Source: Streptomyces misionensis (GTDB lineage Bacteria; Actinomycetota; Actinomycetes; Streptomycetales; Streptomycetaceae). Taken from it: DNA of 64,000 nucleotides. The notes under the pieces are model-generated. The model did no database searches. It was not told the DNA's origin and saw nothing but the letters and a program-made list of their open reading frames with translations. A program made the translations under genes and the position numbers. The DNA lies in contig NZ_VOGW01000197.1 in NCBI RefSeq assembly GCF_007896895.1, positions 38,533-102,532 of the forward strand, written 5' to 3'. This document shows positions 1 to 8,953 of this stretch, piece by piece (position 1 is the stretch's first letter; each line of letters opens with the position of its first letter).

Positions 1-416
1 TCCCGCTCAGCGGTTGGGCGCCGGGCTGGCCCGGGATCCGCCGCGGCCGGGGCGCGCCCAGCACGGGGCCGCCCGGACGCACCGCCGGGTCGAGATACGG
101 TCCGCCGCCCGCCGGGCGGGGGCGCAACGGCCTGGGCGGGGCGGACACGGAGGACGTTGCCGCGTACATGGGAGATACAGATCCCTTCGTTGCCTGCGGT
201 GCCTGCCTGTGGGGTCCTCGCGCCGGCCCGGCCCGGGCCCCCGGGCACACCCTGGGGAATGTCCCCGGGGGGACCGGGTCGGGACGGCGCTTTCCTACCT
301 GACACCCGATGGCCCCTGGCACACCATCTGGCGCACCCTGGCGAACCGTGGCGAATAGTCGCCCGGCAACCCTCACCCGGCTACTGTCAACTCAGCCGAG
401 AACCTGGGGGCTTGAC
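1..416. other. Leading non-coding stretch, no gene seen
   Basis: I see no supportable gene here. The open frames present are GC-rich shadows with proline/arginine/glycine-only composition and no ribosome site. The last part is the upstream region of the regulator that begins at 417. The window may cut off an upstream gene, but no recognisable C-terminus is visible. Confidence 0.6.
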
Positions 417-1910
417 GTGAGCGGACGACCCAACACCCGCCTTTCGGACCTGTTCGGCCTGGCCGGCTGGTCCAAGGGCGAACTCGCGAGGCTGGTCAAC
501 AAGCAGGCGGCGGCCATGGGCCACCCCCAGCTGGCGACCGACACCTCCCGGGTCCGGCGGTGGATCGACAAGGGAGAGATCCCGCGCGATCCCGTGCCGC
601 GGGTGCTGGCCGCCCTGTTCACCGAGCGTCTCGGCCGTGTCGTGACCATCGAGGACCTCGGTCTGGTGCGCCACGGGCGGGCAGGGAAACGGCAGGGCGA
701 CGGGATCGAGGAACATCCCGACGGAGTGCCGTGGGCGCCCGAGCGGACCGCCGCGGTCCTCACCGAATTCACGGGAATGGACCTCATGCTCAACCGACGC
801 GGCTTGGTGGGCGCGGGTGCCGCGCTCGCCGCGGGATCCACACTCAGCAGCGCCATGCACGACTGGCTGCACACCGACCCGGTCCTCAGGGCCGACGCCC
901 CTGCCCTCGACGACCCCCTGCACCCCGACCCCGCCGGATTCGACCGCTACGAGGCCGCCCCCATCGGGTCTCAGGAGATCGAGGAACTGGAGCGCTCCGT
1001 CGAGGTGTTCCGCGCCTGGGACGCGGCCCGTGGCGGCGGCCTCCAGCGCAAGGCGGTGGTGGGCCAGCTCAACGAGGTGGGCGGCATGCTCGCCTACCAC
1101 CATCCCCCCCACCTCCAGCGGCGCCTGTGGGGCGTCGCCGCCAACCTCGCGGTCCTCGCGGGCTGGATGTCGCACGACGTCGGCCTGGAGCCCACCGCCC
1201 AGAAGTACTTCGTCATCGCCGCGCACGCCGCCCGGGAGGGCGGTGACCGGCCGCGCGCCGGCGAGGCGCTGTCCCGCGCGGCCCGTCAGATGGTCCACCT
1301 GGGCCGGCCGGACGAGGCGCTGGACCTGATGAAGCTCGCCCAGTCCGGCGCGGGCGACCGCCTCCAGCCGCGCACCAAGGCGATGTTCCACACCATCGAG
1401 GCCTGGGCGCAGGCGTCCATGGGCAAGGGCCAGGCGATGCGCCGCACCCTCGGGCAGGCGGAGGACATGTTCGTCGCCGACCGGGGCGAGGGCGAGCCGC
1501 TGGACTGGATGCAGACCTTCAAGGCCGAGGACCTGTACGGCATGCAGGCCCTGGCCTACCGCACCCTGGCGGAGTTCGACCCGGACGCGGCCGTGCACGC
1601 CCAGCACTACGCGGACAAGGCCCTGGCGCTGCGCGTCGACGGCCGGGAGCGCTCGAAGATCTTCGACCATCTCTCCATGGCCTCGGCCTGCTTCATCGCC
1701 GACGACCCGGAACAGGCCGACCGCTACGCGCGCCTCGCCCTGATGTCGATGGGGGCGAACTCCTCCCGCCGCACTTGGGACCGGCTGCGCCAGATGTACC
1801 GGCTCACCGCCCAGTACGCGGGCTACCCGAAGATCCATGAACTGCGGGAGGAGATCAGACTCGTCCTGCCCAAGCCGAGGGCGAAGGGCGAGAACCGCGC
1901 CCAGGCGTAG
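417..1910 (+). CDS. NsdA/NsdB-like regulatory protein, TPR-type
   Basis: A 497-residue cytoplasmic protein resembling the Streptomyces Nsd family, whose S. coelicolor members repress sporulation and antibiotic production. GTG at 417 is chosen because GGGGG lies six bases upstream; the frame stays open to 309 but no ribosome site supports that. Residues 1-60 look like a degenerate helix-turn-helix (LSDLFGLAGWSKGELARLVN, then RVRRWIDKGEIPRD). Next come a short hydrophobic alanine/glycine stretch near residue 135 and alpha-helical TPR-like repeats over about 200-480 (EALSRAARQMVHLGRPDEAL is typical). It stands alone and converges with the phosphatase gene. Assignment to NsdA or NsdB specifically is not possible by eye. 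Confidence 0.7.
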   Translation: MSGRPNTRLSDLFGLAGWSKGELARLVNKQAAAMGHPQLATDTSRVRRWIDKGEIPRDPVPRVLAALFTERLGRVVTIEDLGLVRHGRAGKRQGDGIEEHPDGVPWAPERTAAVLTEFTGMDLMLNRRGLVGAGAALAAGSTLSSAMHDWLHTDPVLRADAPALDDPLHPDPAGFDRYEAAPIGSQEIEELERSVEVFRAWDAARGGGLQRKAVVGQLNEVGGMLAYHHPPHLQRRLWGVAANLAVLAGWMSHDVGLEPTAQKYFVIAAHAAREGGDRPRAGEALSRAARQMVHLGRPDEALDLMKLAQSGAGDRLQPRTKAMFHTIEAWAQASMGKGQAMRRTLGQAEDMFVADRGEGEPLDWMQTFKAEDLYGMQALAYRTLAEFDPDAAVHAQHYADKALALRVDGRERSKIFDHLSMASACFIADDPEQADRYARLALMSMGANSSRRTWDRLRQMYRLTAQYAGYPKIHELREEIRLVLPKPRAKGENRAQA

Positions 1911-1990
1911 CGGGGGCGCCGCGCCGCTGCCGCGCCGCGGACCGGACCGTACGCCCGGAGGTCAGCTCCGATGGCCGACGGGGAATCGGC

Positions 1991-3412
1991 TCACGCCGTG
2001 ACCCGGGCGACGAGCACACACGCGTCGTCCTCACGTCCGGCCCCGCCGAACTCCTCGACCAGCGCCCGCACACAGTCCTGCGCCGTGCGCGCCGCGCCGA
2101 TCCGTGGGGCGAGGGCCAGCAGCCGGTCCGCGGCCGCCGCCCGGTCCTGCCCGGGCACCAGTCCCTCGGTGTGCAGCAGGAGCAGGTCGCCCGGGACGAG
2201 GGTCGCCTCGGCCTGCTCGTAGACGGCGCTCGTGGTGGCACCGAGGAGCACGCCCTGCGGTGCGCCGAGCACGCGCCCCGTCCCGTCGCGGTACAGCAGC
2301 GGGGCGGGGTGCCCCGCCTGCCCCCAGACCAGGGTCCGGGTGGCGGGCCGGTAGCGGCAGCAGACGGCGCTGCCCAGGGCGGGCTGCACCGTGGAGTCGA
2401 GCAACTGGTTGAGCAGGGCGAGGAGCCGCCCGGGCTGGGTGCCCGCCATCGCCATGCCCCGCACGGCGCCGAGCAGGGTCGCCATGCCCGAGGCGACGGC
2501 CACCCCGTGCCCGGTGAGGTCGCCGACGCTCAGCAGGGTCTCGCCGTCCGCCAGCTCCAGCGCGTCGTACCAGTCCCCGCCGATCGGGTCGCCGCCGTCC
2601 GGGGAGAGCCGGTGCGCGGCGAGGTCCAGGGTGGCCGGGCCCTGGTGCGGGGGCCGCAGGGAGCCGCGCCAGGGCGCCAGCACGGCCTCCTGCAACTCGG
2701 CCGCGACCCGCTGCTCGGTCCGCTCCCGGTGCCGCTGCTGCCGCAGCGAGTCGCGGGTCTCGCGCACGGCCCGCTGGCTGCGGCGCAGCGCGCTGACGTC
2801 CCGCAGCACGGCCCACATCGAGGCGGTGCCCCCGTCGGGGCCGAGCACCGGCTCGCCCATCATGTGCACGGTCCGCACCGAGGCGTCGGGCCGGCGCACC
2901 CGGAACTCGCCGTCGATCGGCCTGCCGTCGATCAGACAGCCCGTGACCATCGCGGTCAGCTTCGGGCGGTCCTCCTCCAGGACCAGCGAGGGCAGTTCGT
3001 CCAGGGTGAGGGCGGGCAGGCCGGGGTCGCGGCCGAGGATGCGGTACAGCTCCGTGGACCAGGTCGCCTCGTCCGTGAGCAGATTCCACTCCGCGCTGCC
3101 GACCCGGCTGAGCAGCGAGCCGCGCGGGGCGCGGGCGGCGGGTGCCGGGGCAGGTTCCGGAGCGGGGGGCAGTGGGGCGGGACCGTCCCGCAGCTGGGCC
3201 AAGTGGGCGTCCACGTCGTCCAGTTGGTGGAACGCGAGGTCGTACAGGGCGCGCTGCCAGCGCTCCTCGGGGTCCGGGCCGTCGGTGCGCGCGTCCCGCC
3301 GTACCGCGTCCACCTCTCCCTTGAGCCGCCGCGCCTGCCTGATCAACGCCTCGACCGGGTCGTGCCCGGGCGGCTGGGCGGCTGAGCGGTCCGCGGAGAC
3401 CGGTGACGGCAT
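1991..3412 (-). CDS. PAS-domain PP2C-type (SpoIIE-like) serine phosphatase
   Basis: A 473-residue signalling phosphatase of the RsbU/SpoIIE class, expected to dephosphorylate an anti-anti-sigma factor. ATG at 3412 is preceded by CGGAG at good spacing; a longer in-frame extension to 3535 lacks a ribosome site. Order: N-terminal helical segment rich in arginine (1-75), proline/alanine linker (80-95), one PAS domain (about 105-220, ending in WAVLRDVSALRRSQ), a coiled coil (225-250), then the phosphatase domain with GGDWYDA, GDLTGHG, GQAGHPAPLL and GREDDACVLV, which carry the usual metal-binding aspartates. Ligand and target are unknown. RsbW-like kinases at 32892 and 63453 are possible distant partners. 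Confidence 0.88.
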   Translation of the reverse strand: MPSPVSADRSAAQPPGHDPVEALIRQARRLKGEVDAVRRDARTDGPDPEERWQRALYDLAFHQLDDVDAHLAQLRDGPAPLPPAPEPAPAPAARAPRGSLLSRVGSAEWNLLTDEATWSTELYRILGRDPGLPALTLDELPSLVLEEDRPKLTAMVTGCLIDGRPIDGEFRVRRPDASVRTVHMMGEPVLGPDGGTASMWAVLRDVSALRRSQRAVRETRDSLRQQRHRERTEQRVAAELQEAVLAPWRGSLRPPHQGPATLDLAAHRLSPDGGDPIGGDWYDALELADGETLLSVGDLTGHGVAVASGMATLLGAVRGMAMAGTQPGRLLALLNQLLDSTVQPALGSAVCCRYRPATRTLVWGQAGHPAPLLYRDGTGRVLGAPQGVLLGATTSAVYEQAEATLVPGDLLLLHTEGLVPGQDRAAAADRLLALAPRIGAARTAQDCVRALVEEFGGAGREDDACVLVARVTA

Positions 3413-3763
3413 TTCGCACTCCGAGAAGAGGGGGGACGGCAAGGCCTGCGGGACGGGGACCGCAACGACTGTCGCACAGCCCGCGACGCCCCGTAAGGGA
3501 TTTGGCAACACACGATACGGTGGTGCTTCCGGCATATGCCAGAGTCTTCCCGGGGCGATCCCCGCACCGTGCCGACACGCCCGCTGGTTCCGCTAAGTCG
3601 TAGAGGAAATACGGGAGTTGACGGACGCACCGGACCTCCGACGACGCAGTCAACCGTTTGTTCGACGGTCCCGTGCTTTCCGGTGACCGGGTCCGGCCGG
3701 TACCCATCGAACTCTGACCGGATTTGACGGCATGCGGGACGCCCCGGCGGACTCCTTAAAGGC
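3413..3763. promoter_or_regulatory. Divergent intergenic region, phosphatase/ssgA-like
   Basis: About 350 bases between two divergent starts hold no convincing gene. TTGAC hexamers occur near 3615 and 3723, but neither has a clear -10 at normal spacing. The region must contain the promoters of both neighbours. Confidence 0.4.
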
Positions 3764-4177
3764 ATGGAGACCACCATCGAACTACCCGCGCTCGCCCGGC
3801 TGATCACCGCGGAGGACCGGGAGATCCCGGTCACGGCCACCCTGCGCTACACCGCGCGCGAACCTCTGGCCGTCTTCGTGGACTTCCCCGCGGAGGCCGC
3901 CCTGGAGGGCGAGGAGGTCAGCTGGACCTTCGCGCGCTCCCTGCTGGACCAGGGGCTGCGCACCCCCGCCGGGCGCGGCGACGTCCAGATCTGGCCGTAC
4001 GGCCGCACCCGGACCGTACTGGAGTTCCATTCGCCCTTCGGTCTCGCCCTGCTCCAGTTCCCCACCTCGACCCTGCGCCGCTTCCTGGTGCGCAGCTACG
4101 GGGTGGTGGCGGTGGGGCAGGAGGACATGGCGGCGGTGGTGGAGCGGGGGCTGACGGCCCTGTTCGGCGGGGTGTGA
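3764..4177 (+). CDS. SsgA-like sporulation and cell-division protein (SALP) 1
   Basis: A 137-residue member of the SsgA-like family, small actinomycete proteins that act in septum localisation, peptidoglycan maintenance and autolytic spore separation. Family signatures are the central beta-sheet segments LRYTAREPLAVFVDFPAE, VSWTFARSLLDQGLRTPAG and GDVQIWPYG, followed by the helix PTSTLRRFLVRSYGVVAVGQE. Length is typical. The ribosome site is weak: AAAGG sits almost against the ATG. It lies between a PP2C phosphatase (divergent) and an exported phospholipase. Which of SsgA-G it matches cannot be told by eye. Confidence 0.87.
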   Translation: METTIELPALARLITAEDREIPVTATLRYTAREPLAVFVDFPAEAALEGEEVSWTFARSLLDQGLRTPAGRGDVQIWPYGRTRTVLEFHSPFGLALLQFPTSTLRRFLVRSYGVVAVGQEDMAAVVERGLTALFGGV

Positions 4178-4326
4178 GCGGCCTCCCGGGACCTCGCGCG
4201 GCACACCGGCGCCTTTGAACATTGTTCACCTTCGCCTCACGCCCCGGGTATGGACCCCGCCGACCCGGGCGGGCACCCTGGCCCGCGGTGTGCCGCTGGG
4301 GCACTCCCGTGACCGAGGGCGGGCGA

Positions 4327-6351
4327 ATGACACCGATCAGCCGTAGGGGATTCGTGGGGCTGGGCGCTTCCGTGGCGGCGGGGGTGGCGCTGGGCGCCAC
4401 CGCGCGCCCGGCAGCGGCGGCCGCCACCACGGCGACCGGCACGATCAAGGACGTCAGGCACGTGGTGATCCTCATGCAGGAGAACCGCAGTTTCGACCAC
4501 TACTTCGGCCGCCTGAAGGGCGTGCGCGGCTTCGACGACCGCAGCGGCATCACCCTCGGCGGCGGCTACTCGGTCTTCAACCAGCCGAACCTGTCGACCC
4601 GTCAGTACCCGTGGAAGCTCAGCGCCACCCCGCCGGTGGCCGGCCAGGACGGCGAGACCCTCGCCCAGTGCAACGGCGACCTGCCGCACTCCTGGTCCTC
4701 GCAGCACTCCGCGTGGAACAAGGGCCGCCTGGACAACTGGGTCGCGGGCGTGGGCAACGTCCGCTCGCTCGGCTGCCTGGACCGCTCGGACATCCCCTTC
4801 CACTACGCGCTCGCCGACAACTACACCATCTGCGACGCCTATTTCTGCTCCACCCTGAGCGCCACCGGGCCCAACCGCACCTACCTGTGGAGCGGCAAGG
4901 TCGACTCCTCCAGCAACGACGGCGGCGACGAGTCCGGCCTGACCTGGCAGACCTACGCCGAGTCGCTCCAGGCCGCCGGGGTCAGCTGGAAGGTCTACCA
5001 GAACGCCTCGGACAACTACGGCGACAACGCCTGCGCGTACTTCAGCAGGTTCACGGGCGCGCGGCCGGGCGACCCGCTGTACGACCGGGGCATGTCCTCC
5101 GTGCCGAAGGCGACCGGCTCCACCCCGGACGACATCGCCGCCGCCATCAGGGCCGACGTGCTGGCGGGCACCCTGCCGCAGGTCTCCTGGGTGGTGGCCA
5201 ACCAGGCCTTCTCCGAGCACCCCTACGCCCCGCCCGGCGACGGCGCCCACTTCGTCAACCTCGTCTACCAGGCCCTCGCCGCCGACGAGGCCGTCTTCGA
5301 CTCCACCGTCCTGTTCCTCAACTACGACGAGAACGACGGCTACTTCGACCACGTGCCCCCGCCGTCCCCGCCCGCCGGCACGGCCGGCGAGTTCCTGAAC
5401 GGGGTGCCGTACGGCTTCGGCTTCCGGGTCCCGATGATCGTCGTATCGCCCTGGACGCGCGGCGGCTGGGTCTCCTCGGAGGTCTTCGAACACACCTCGG
5501 TGCTGCGCTTCCTGGAGACCTGGACGGCCGCCCTCGGCACGCCCGCGACCTGCCCCAACATCAGCGACTGGCGGCGCAAGGTGAGCGGCGACCTCACCGG
5601 CGTGTTCGACTTCGCCCACCCGGTGAACGGCCCGGTGTCCCTGCCCGCGACCAGCGTCATCGGCATCGGCAACTGCACCTCGCTGCCCAACCCGGTGCCC
5701 ACCGACAACGCCCTGCCCGCCCAGGAGCCCGGCACCCGGCCGGCCCGCGCGCTGCCGTACCAGCCGGGCGGGTACCTGGACCGGCTGGAGTTCGGCGCGG
5801 GCGGCAAGATCCTCGCCTGGTTCGTGATGACCAACCAGGGCGCCCCCGCCACCCGCGCGGCCCACTTCTCCATCCACCCCAACGCCTACCGCGACACCAC
5901 GCCCTGGCAGTACACGGTCGACGCGGGCGGCACCGCCTCGGACTACTTCAACATCGGCTCCGGCTACGGCGACGGCAAGTACGACCTGACCATGATCGGC
6001 CCCAACCGTTTCCTGCGCCGCTTCCGGGGCGACGCCACCAAGGCGGGCAAGTCCGCCGAGGTGAGCACCCGTTACGCGGTCGAGCCGGGCACGGGGAAGC
6101 TCGCCGTCTACTTCCGGATGGCCAACTCGGGCGGCGCGCCGGTGACGTTCACCATCACCTCCGGCCACTACCGCGGCGACGGCCCCTGGACCTACACCGT
6201 CGCCGCCGGAGCCTCGGCGGAGGACTTCTTCAACGCCGTCGCGTACTCGGGCGGCTGGTACGACTTCACGGTGACCGTCGACTCGGACCCGACCTGGTCG
6301 CGCCGGTTCACCGGACACCTGGAGACCGGCGGCCCCGGCGTCAGCGGCTGA
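4327..6351 (+). CDS. Secreted phosphocholine-specific phospholipase C (Tat substrate)
   Basis: A 674-residue extracellular phospholipase C of the non-haemolytic/PlcH type, which removes the phospho-headgroup of phosphatidylcholine. ATG at 4327 follows GAGGGCGGG; an in-frame GTG at 4309 is less likely. The N-terminus is a Tat signal (SRRGFVGLG at residues 5-13, cleavage after an alanine run near 32). The phosphoesterase domain starts with VVILMQENRSFDHYFG and includes NYDENDGYFDHVPPP, the metal-site region. Two repeated C-terminal beta-sandwich domains (DUF756 type, about 480-575 and 580-665) are each recognisable by a W-x-YTV core. Its stop codon overlaps the convergent dehydrogenase by 11 bases. 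Confidence 0.93.
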   Translation: MTPISRRGFVGLGASVAAGVALGATARPAAAAATTATGTIKDVRHVVILMQENRSFDHYFGRLKGVRGFDDRSGITLGGGYSVFNQPNLSTRQYPWKLSATPPVAGQDGETLAQCNGDLPHSWSSQHSAWNKGRLDNWVAGVGNVRSLGCLDRSDIPFHYALADNYTICDAYFCSTLSATGPNRTYLWSGKVDSSSNDGGDESGLTWQTYAESLQAAGVSWKVYQNASDNYGDNACAYFSRFTGARPGDPLYDRGMSSVPKATGSTPDDIAAAIRADVLAGTLPQVSWVVANQAFSEHPYAPPGDGAHFVNLVYQALAADEAVFDSTVLFLNYDENDGYFDHVPPPSPPAGTAGEFLNGVPYGFGFRVPMIVVSPWTRGGWVSSEVFEHTSVLRFLETWTAALGTPATCPNISDWRRKVSGDLTGVFDFAHPVNGPVSLPATSVIGIGNCTSLPNPVPTDNALPAQEPGTRPARALPYQPGGYLDRLEFGAGGKILAWFVMTNQGAPATRAAHFSIHPNAYRDTTPWQYTVDAGGTASDYFNIGSGYGDGKYDLTMIGPNRFLRRFRGDATKAGKSAEVSTRYAVEPGTGKLAVYFRMANSGGAPVTFTITSGHYRGDGPWTYTVAAGASAEDFFNAVAYSGGWYDFTVTVDSDPTWSRRFTGHLETGGPGVSG

Positions 6352-7366
6352 CCGAGGCGTACAGGTCCGGGCGCGGCGCCAGCTCGACGGCCACCCGGTC
6401 GCCGGTCTCCAGCGCCCGGACCCCCGCCTCCGCGACGACGGAGGCGGCGTAGCCGTCCCAGGCGCCGGGCCCGGTGACCCGTCCGGCCCGGGTGGCGTCG
6501 ACCCAGTCCTGCACCTCGCGGTCGTAGGCGTCGGCGAAGCGGACGAGATAGTCCCGCGCCACCTCCCGGCGGGCGCTCGCGGCCGCGGTGACCAGCATGG
6601 AGCGGTCCTCGCCGATCCGCGCGGCGCCCGCCTCGCACACCGCCTCGCAGCGCACCTGGTAGCCGAAGCCGCAGTTGACGAAGACCTCGACGTCGACCAG
6701 GGCGCCCCGCTCGGTCTCGAACAGCACGAACTGCGGATCGATCAGTCCCTCCGGGGCGCCCTTCGAGGACACCGGGCGGCGCACGGTCACCGCGGTCAGT
6801 TCCTCGCCGAGCAGCCAGCGGGCCGCGTCGATCTCGTGCGAGACCGAGCTGTTGATCAGCTGGGCGCTGGTGAACCCGGGCGGCGAGGAGACATTGCGGT
6901 GGACGCAGTGCAGCAGCAGCGGCCGGCCGAGCGTGCCCCCGTCCAGCAGCGCCTTCAGCCGCCGGTACTCGGCGTCGTACCGGCGCATGAACCCGATCTG
7001 CGCGAGCCGCCGCCCGAGCCGGGCCTCCGCCTCCACGACGCGCAGCGCACCGGCCGAGTCCGGCACCATGGGCTTCTCGCACAGCACGGGCAGGTTCCGC
7101 GCGAACGCGCCGAGCAGCGCGGCCTCGTGCGCCGGGCCGGGGGAGGCGATCAGCACGGCGTCCACGCCGGGCGCGTCGAGTGCGGCCTCGGGATCGGTGT
7201 GCACGGTCACGCCGGCCAGCCCCGCCACGGCCGCCTCGGCCCGCCCGGCGTCGGGGTCGGCGACGGCGGCGACCCGGGCGCCGCTGACCACCCGGTCCAG
7301 GCGCCGTATGTGATCGGCCCCCATGTGCCCGGCCCCCAGCACCGCCACACCCAGCAGCTCACCCAT
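6341..7366 (-). CDS. Gfo/Idh/MocA-family NAD(P)-dependent oxidoreductase
   Basis: A 341-residue sugar or inositol dehydrogenase-like enzyme. The N-terminal Rossmann fold is clear (VAVLGAGHMGADHIRRL), followed by the substrate-domain signature CEKPMVPDSAGA, whose lysine is the conserved catalytic residue of the family, and SVSHEIDAARWLLGEE, which supplies the usual DxxxH-like substrate contact. ATG at 7366 is preceded by GAGGGAG. It resembles myo-inositol 2-dehydrogenases in length and layout, but no other inositol genes are nearby, so the substrate stays open. It is a single gene, convergent with the phospholipase. Confidence 0.87.
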   Translation of the reverse strand: MGELLGVAVLGAGHMGADHIRRLDRVVSGARVAAVADPDAGRAEAAVAGLAGVTVHTDPEAALDAPGVDAVLIASPGPAHEAALLGAFARNLPVLCEKPMVPDSAGALRVVEAEARLGRRLAQIGFMRRYDAEYRRLKALLDGGTLGRPLLLHCVHRNVSSPPGFTSAQLINSSVSHEIDAARWLLGEELTAVTVRRPVSSKGAPEGLIDPQFVLFETERGALVDVEVFVNCGFGYQVRCEAVCEAGAARIGEDRSMLVTAAASARREVARDYLVRFADAYDREVQDWVDATRAGRVTGPGAWDGYAASVVAEAGVRALETGDRVAVELAPRPDLYASVSR

Positions 7367-7446
7367 GCGCGCGCTCCCTCGCCTCGACGATCACGCGTAG
7401 CGTACGTCGCGGGGGGAGCGCGCCCTCAAGCCCAGGTCCGGCGGGG

Positions 7447-8541
7447 TCAGAACCGCAGCACCCCCGCGATCCCGTCCTCCTCGCCCAGCGTGCCGTCGGG
7501 CACGAAGCGGACCTCGGCGCCGGTCTCCAGGCACTGCTCCACGATCTCGTCCACGATGTCGTCGCGGGCGTCCAGGTCGCCGGGCTCGGCAGGCACCAGG
7601 TGCTCGCCGTCGTCGCGGACCACCGCGCGGAAGCCCTCCTCCACGGCGAGCAGCCGCACCCGGCCCTCCCGGGCGCTCTGCCACAGCTCGTCCAGCCCGG
7701 CCGCGAAGGTGCGGTGGCCGCGCGCGGAGGTCAGTTCCCGGACCACGCTGTCGGTGTCCTTCGCGGCCTCCTCCTCCAGGACCGGCCGGATGGCCTGCCA
7801 CACGGCGTCAGGACTGGAGTGGGCGAGCCCGCCGTGCGCCACGTGCACGGCGTCCTTGGCCACGCTGCCCACCTCGTCCAGGAAGGAGAGCGCCGCCCGT
7901 TCCCCGGTGACGTAGAGCCGGCGCGGCTGCTCGCGCAGGACCGCGGCCATCGCGGTGTCCACCTCGCGCAGGAACTGGCGGGTGCCCTCGTCGCGGAAGG
8001 TGCTCGGCAGGTCGCCGATGCGTTCCTGCCGCTCGGCGTCGAAGTTCTCCCGGCTGCGGACCAGTGGGAAGCCCCCGGTGTGGACCTCCACCACCCGGTC
8101 CACGCCGCCGCTCCACAGGGTGACCTGGTCGGCCGAGACCGACAGCACCCAGAAGGGCCGCTCGGACACCTGGGCGGCGACCAGATTGCGGGTGAGGAAG
8201 GTGTCCGCGAGCACCACGCGCTCGGGGACGCTGCGGGCCAGCGACCAGACCTGGTGCTCGCCCGGCGCCGCGAAGATCACCAGGCCGTCCTCGGCATGGG
8301 TGAGGTCCACCTCGGCGAGCGCGCGGTCGAGCTGGGCGTCGACGTCGGCGCGCCGCTCGCGGGTCACGGACGGATCGGCCTCCAGGCGCTTCCTGGCCTC
8401 GGCCAGCACATTGCGCAGCCGGACGGGGTCCTGGTCGCTCCCGGCGCCCCGGCGGTGCGTCGGGGTCAGCACGGACACCGCCGGATAGGGCCGCGGACGC
8501 CGAAGTTCGGCAAGGGTTGCGGGACTCAGTGCGTGCTCCAT
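7447..8541 (-). CDS. Release-factor-fold protein (baeRF family, probably baeRF3)
   Basis: A 364-residue protein of the bacterial archaeo-eukaryotic release-factor-like group. The start MEHALSPATLAELRRPRPYP, followed by VSVLTPTHRRG, is typical of the actinobacterial members. The middle segment VWSLARSVPERVVLADTFLTRN and the C-terminal VEQCLETGAEVRFVPDGTL match the eRF1 domain-3-like half. Function is unproven; ribosome rescue or toxin-immunity roles have been proposed for the superfamily. ATG at 8541 is chosen on family N-terminus; another in-frame ATG at 8601 would add 20 residues, and neither has a strong ribosome site. It diverges from asparagine synthetase. Confidence 0.72.
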   Translation of the reverse strand: MEHALSPATLAELRRPRPYPAVSVLTPTHRRGAGSDQDPVRLRNVLAEARKRLEADPSVTRERRADVDAQLDRALAEVDLTHAEDGLVIFAAPGEHQVWSLARSVPERVVLADTFLTRNLVAAQVSERPFWVLSVSADQVTLWSGGVDRVVEVHTGGFPLVRSRENFDAERQERIGDLPSTFRDEGTRQFLREVDTAMAAVLREQPRRLYVTGERAALSFLDEVGSVAKDAVHVAHGGLAHSSPDAVWQAIRPVLEEEAAKDTDSVVRELTSARGHRTFAAGLDELWQSAREGRVRLLAVEEGFRAVVRDDGEHLVPAEPGDLDARDDIVDEIVEQCLETGAEVRFVPDGTLGEEDGIAGVLRF

Positions 8542-8953
8542 GACAGCACCATAGGGCCGATTCACATGTACGGCATTCGGGGTATTCGGGACTTCTGACA
8601 TCGTCGCCCGCGACGGTCGGCGGCGCGGTGGCCGGTCCCTGGAGGTGCCGGGATGGTTTCTGATCGCGAATCCGAGAGCGAATGCATACTTGGGGAATTT
8701 TTTGCCTCTGGCCGGTTCCTGTCGGCTCCGGCGCGACGGCACGGCCGTTTCCGCATTTCGCGGAGGCAAAAAGCGGCTGAAATCATCGGCCGGGCACTCC
8801 CGGCCGTGTTACGGCCACGTTGACCGACGGCGGCGGCTGACGGACGCTCGTTATATAGGTGCTCGATACAACTGGTTCGCCGGCCGGCCCCGGCCACCGC
8901 GAAAGCACAGGTGAGCGGGGTGCCGGAGGCCGACCGGAGGCAGGAGGTAGCGC
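8542..8953. promoter_or_regulatory. Divergent region baeRF/asnB with an AT-rich patch
   Basis: This 412-base gap has no credible gene. The stretch around 8851-8872 contains TTATATAGG and GATACAACTGG, clearly poorer in GC than its surroundings, and is the likeliest place for the asnB -10 region. A TTGACC at 8820 is too far upstream (26 bases) to pair with it well. AGGAGG at 8942-8947 is the asnB ribosome site. Confidence 0.4.

Noticed and set aside
14..358. Small open frame at the window start
   Set aside because: No ribosome site, low-complexity Arg/Gly content, no match to known proteins.
8820..8858. TTGACC/TATATA as the asnB promoter
   Set aside because: The spacing is 26 bases, too long for a normal promoter; reported only as an AT-rich patch.
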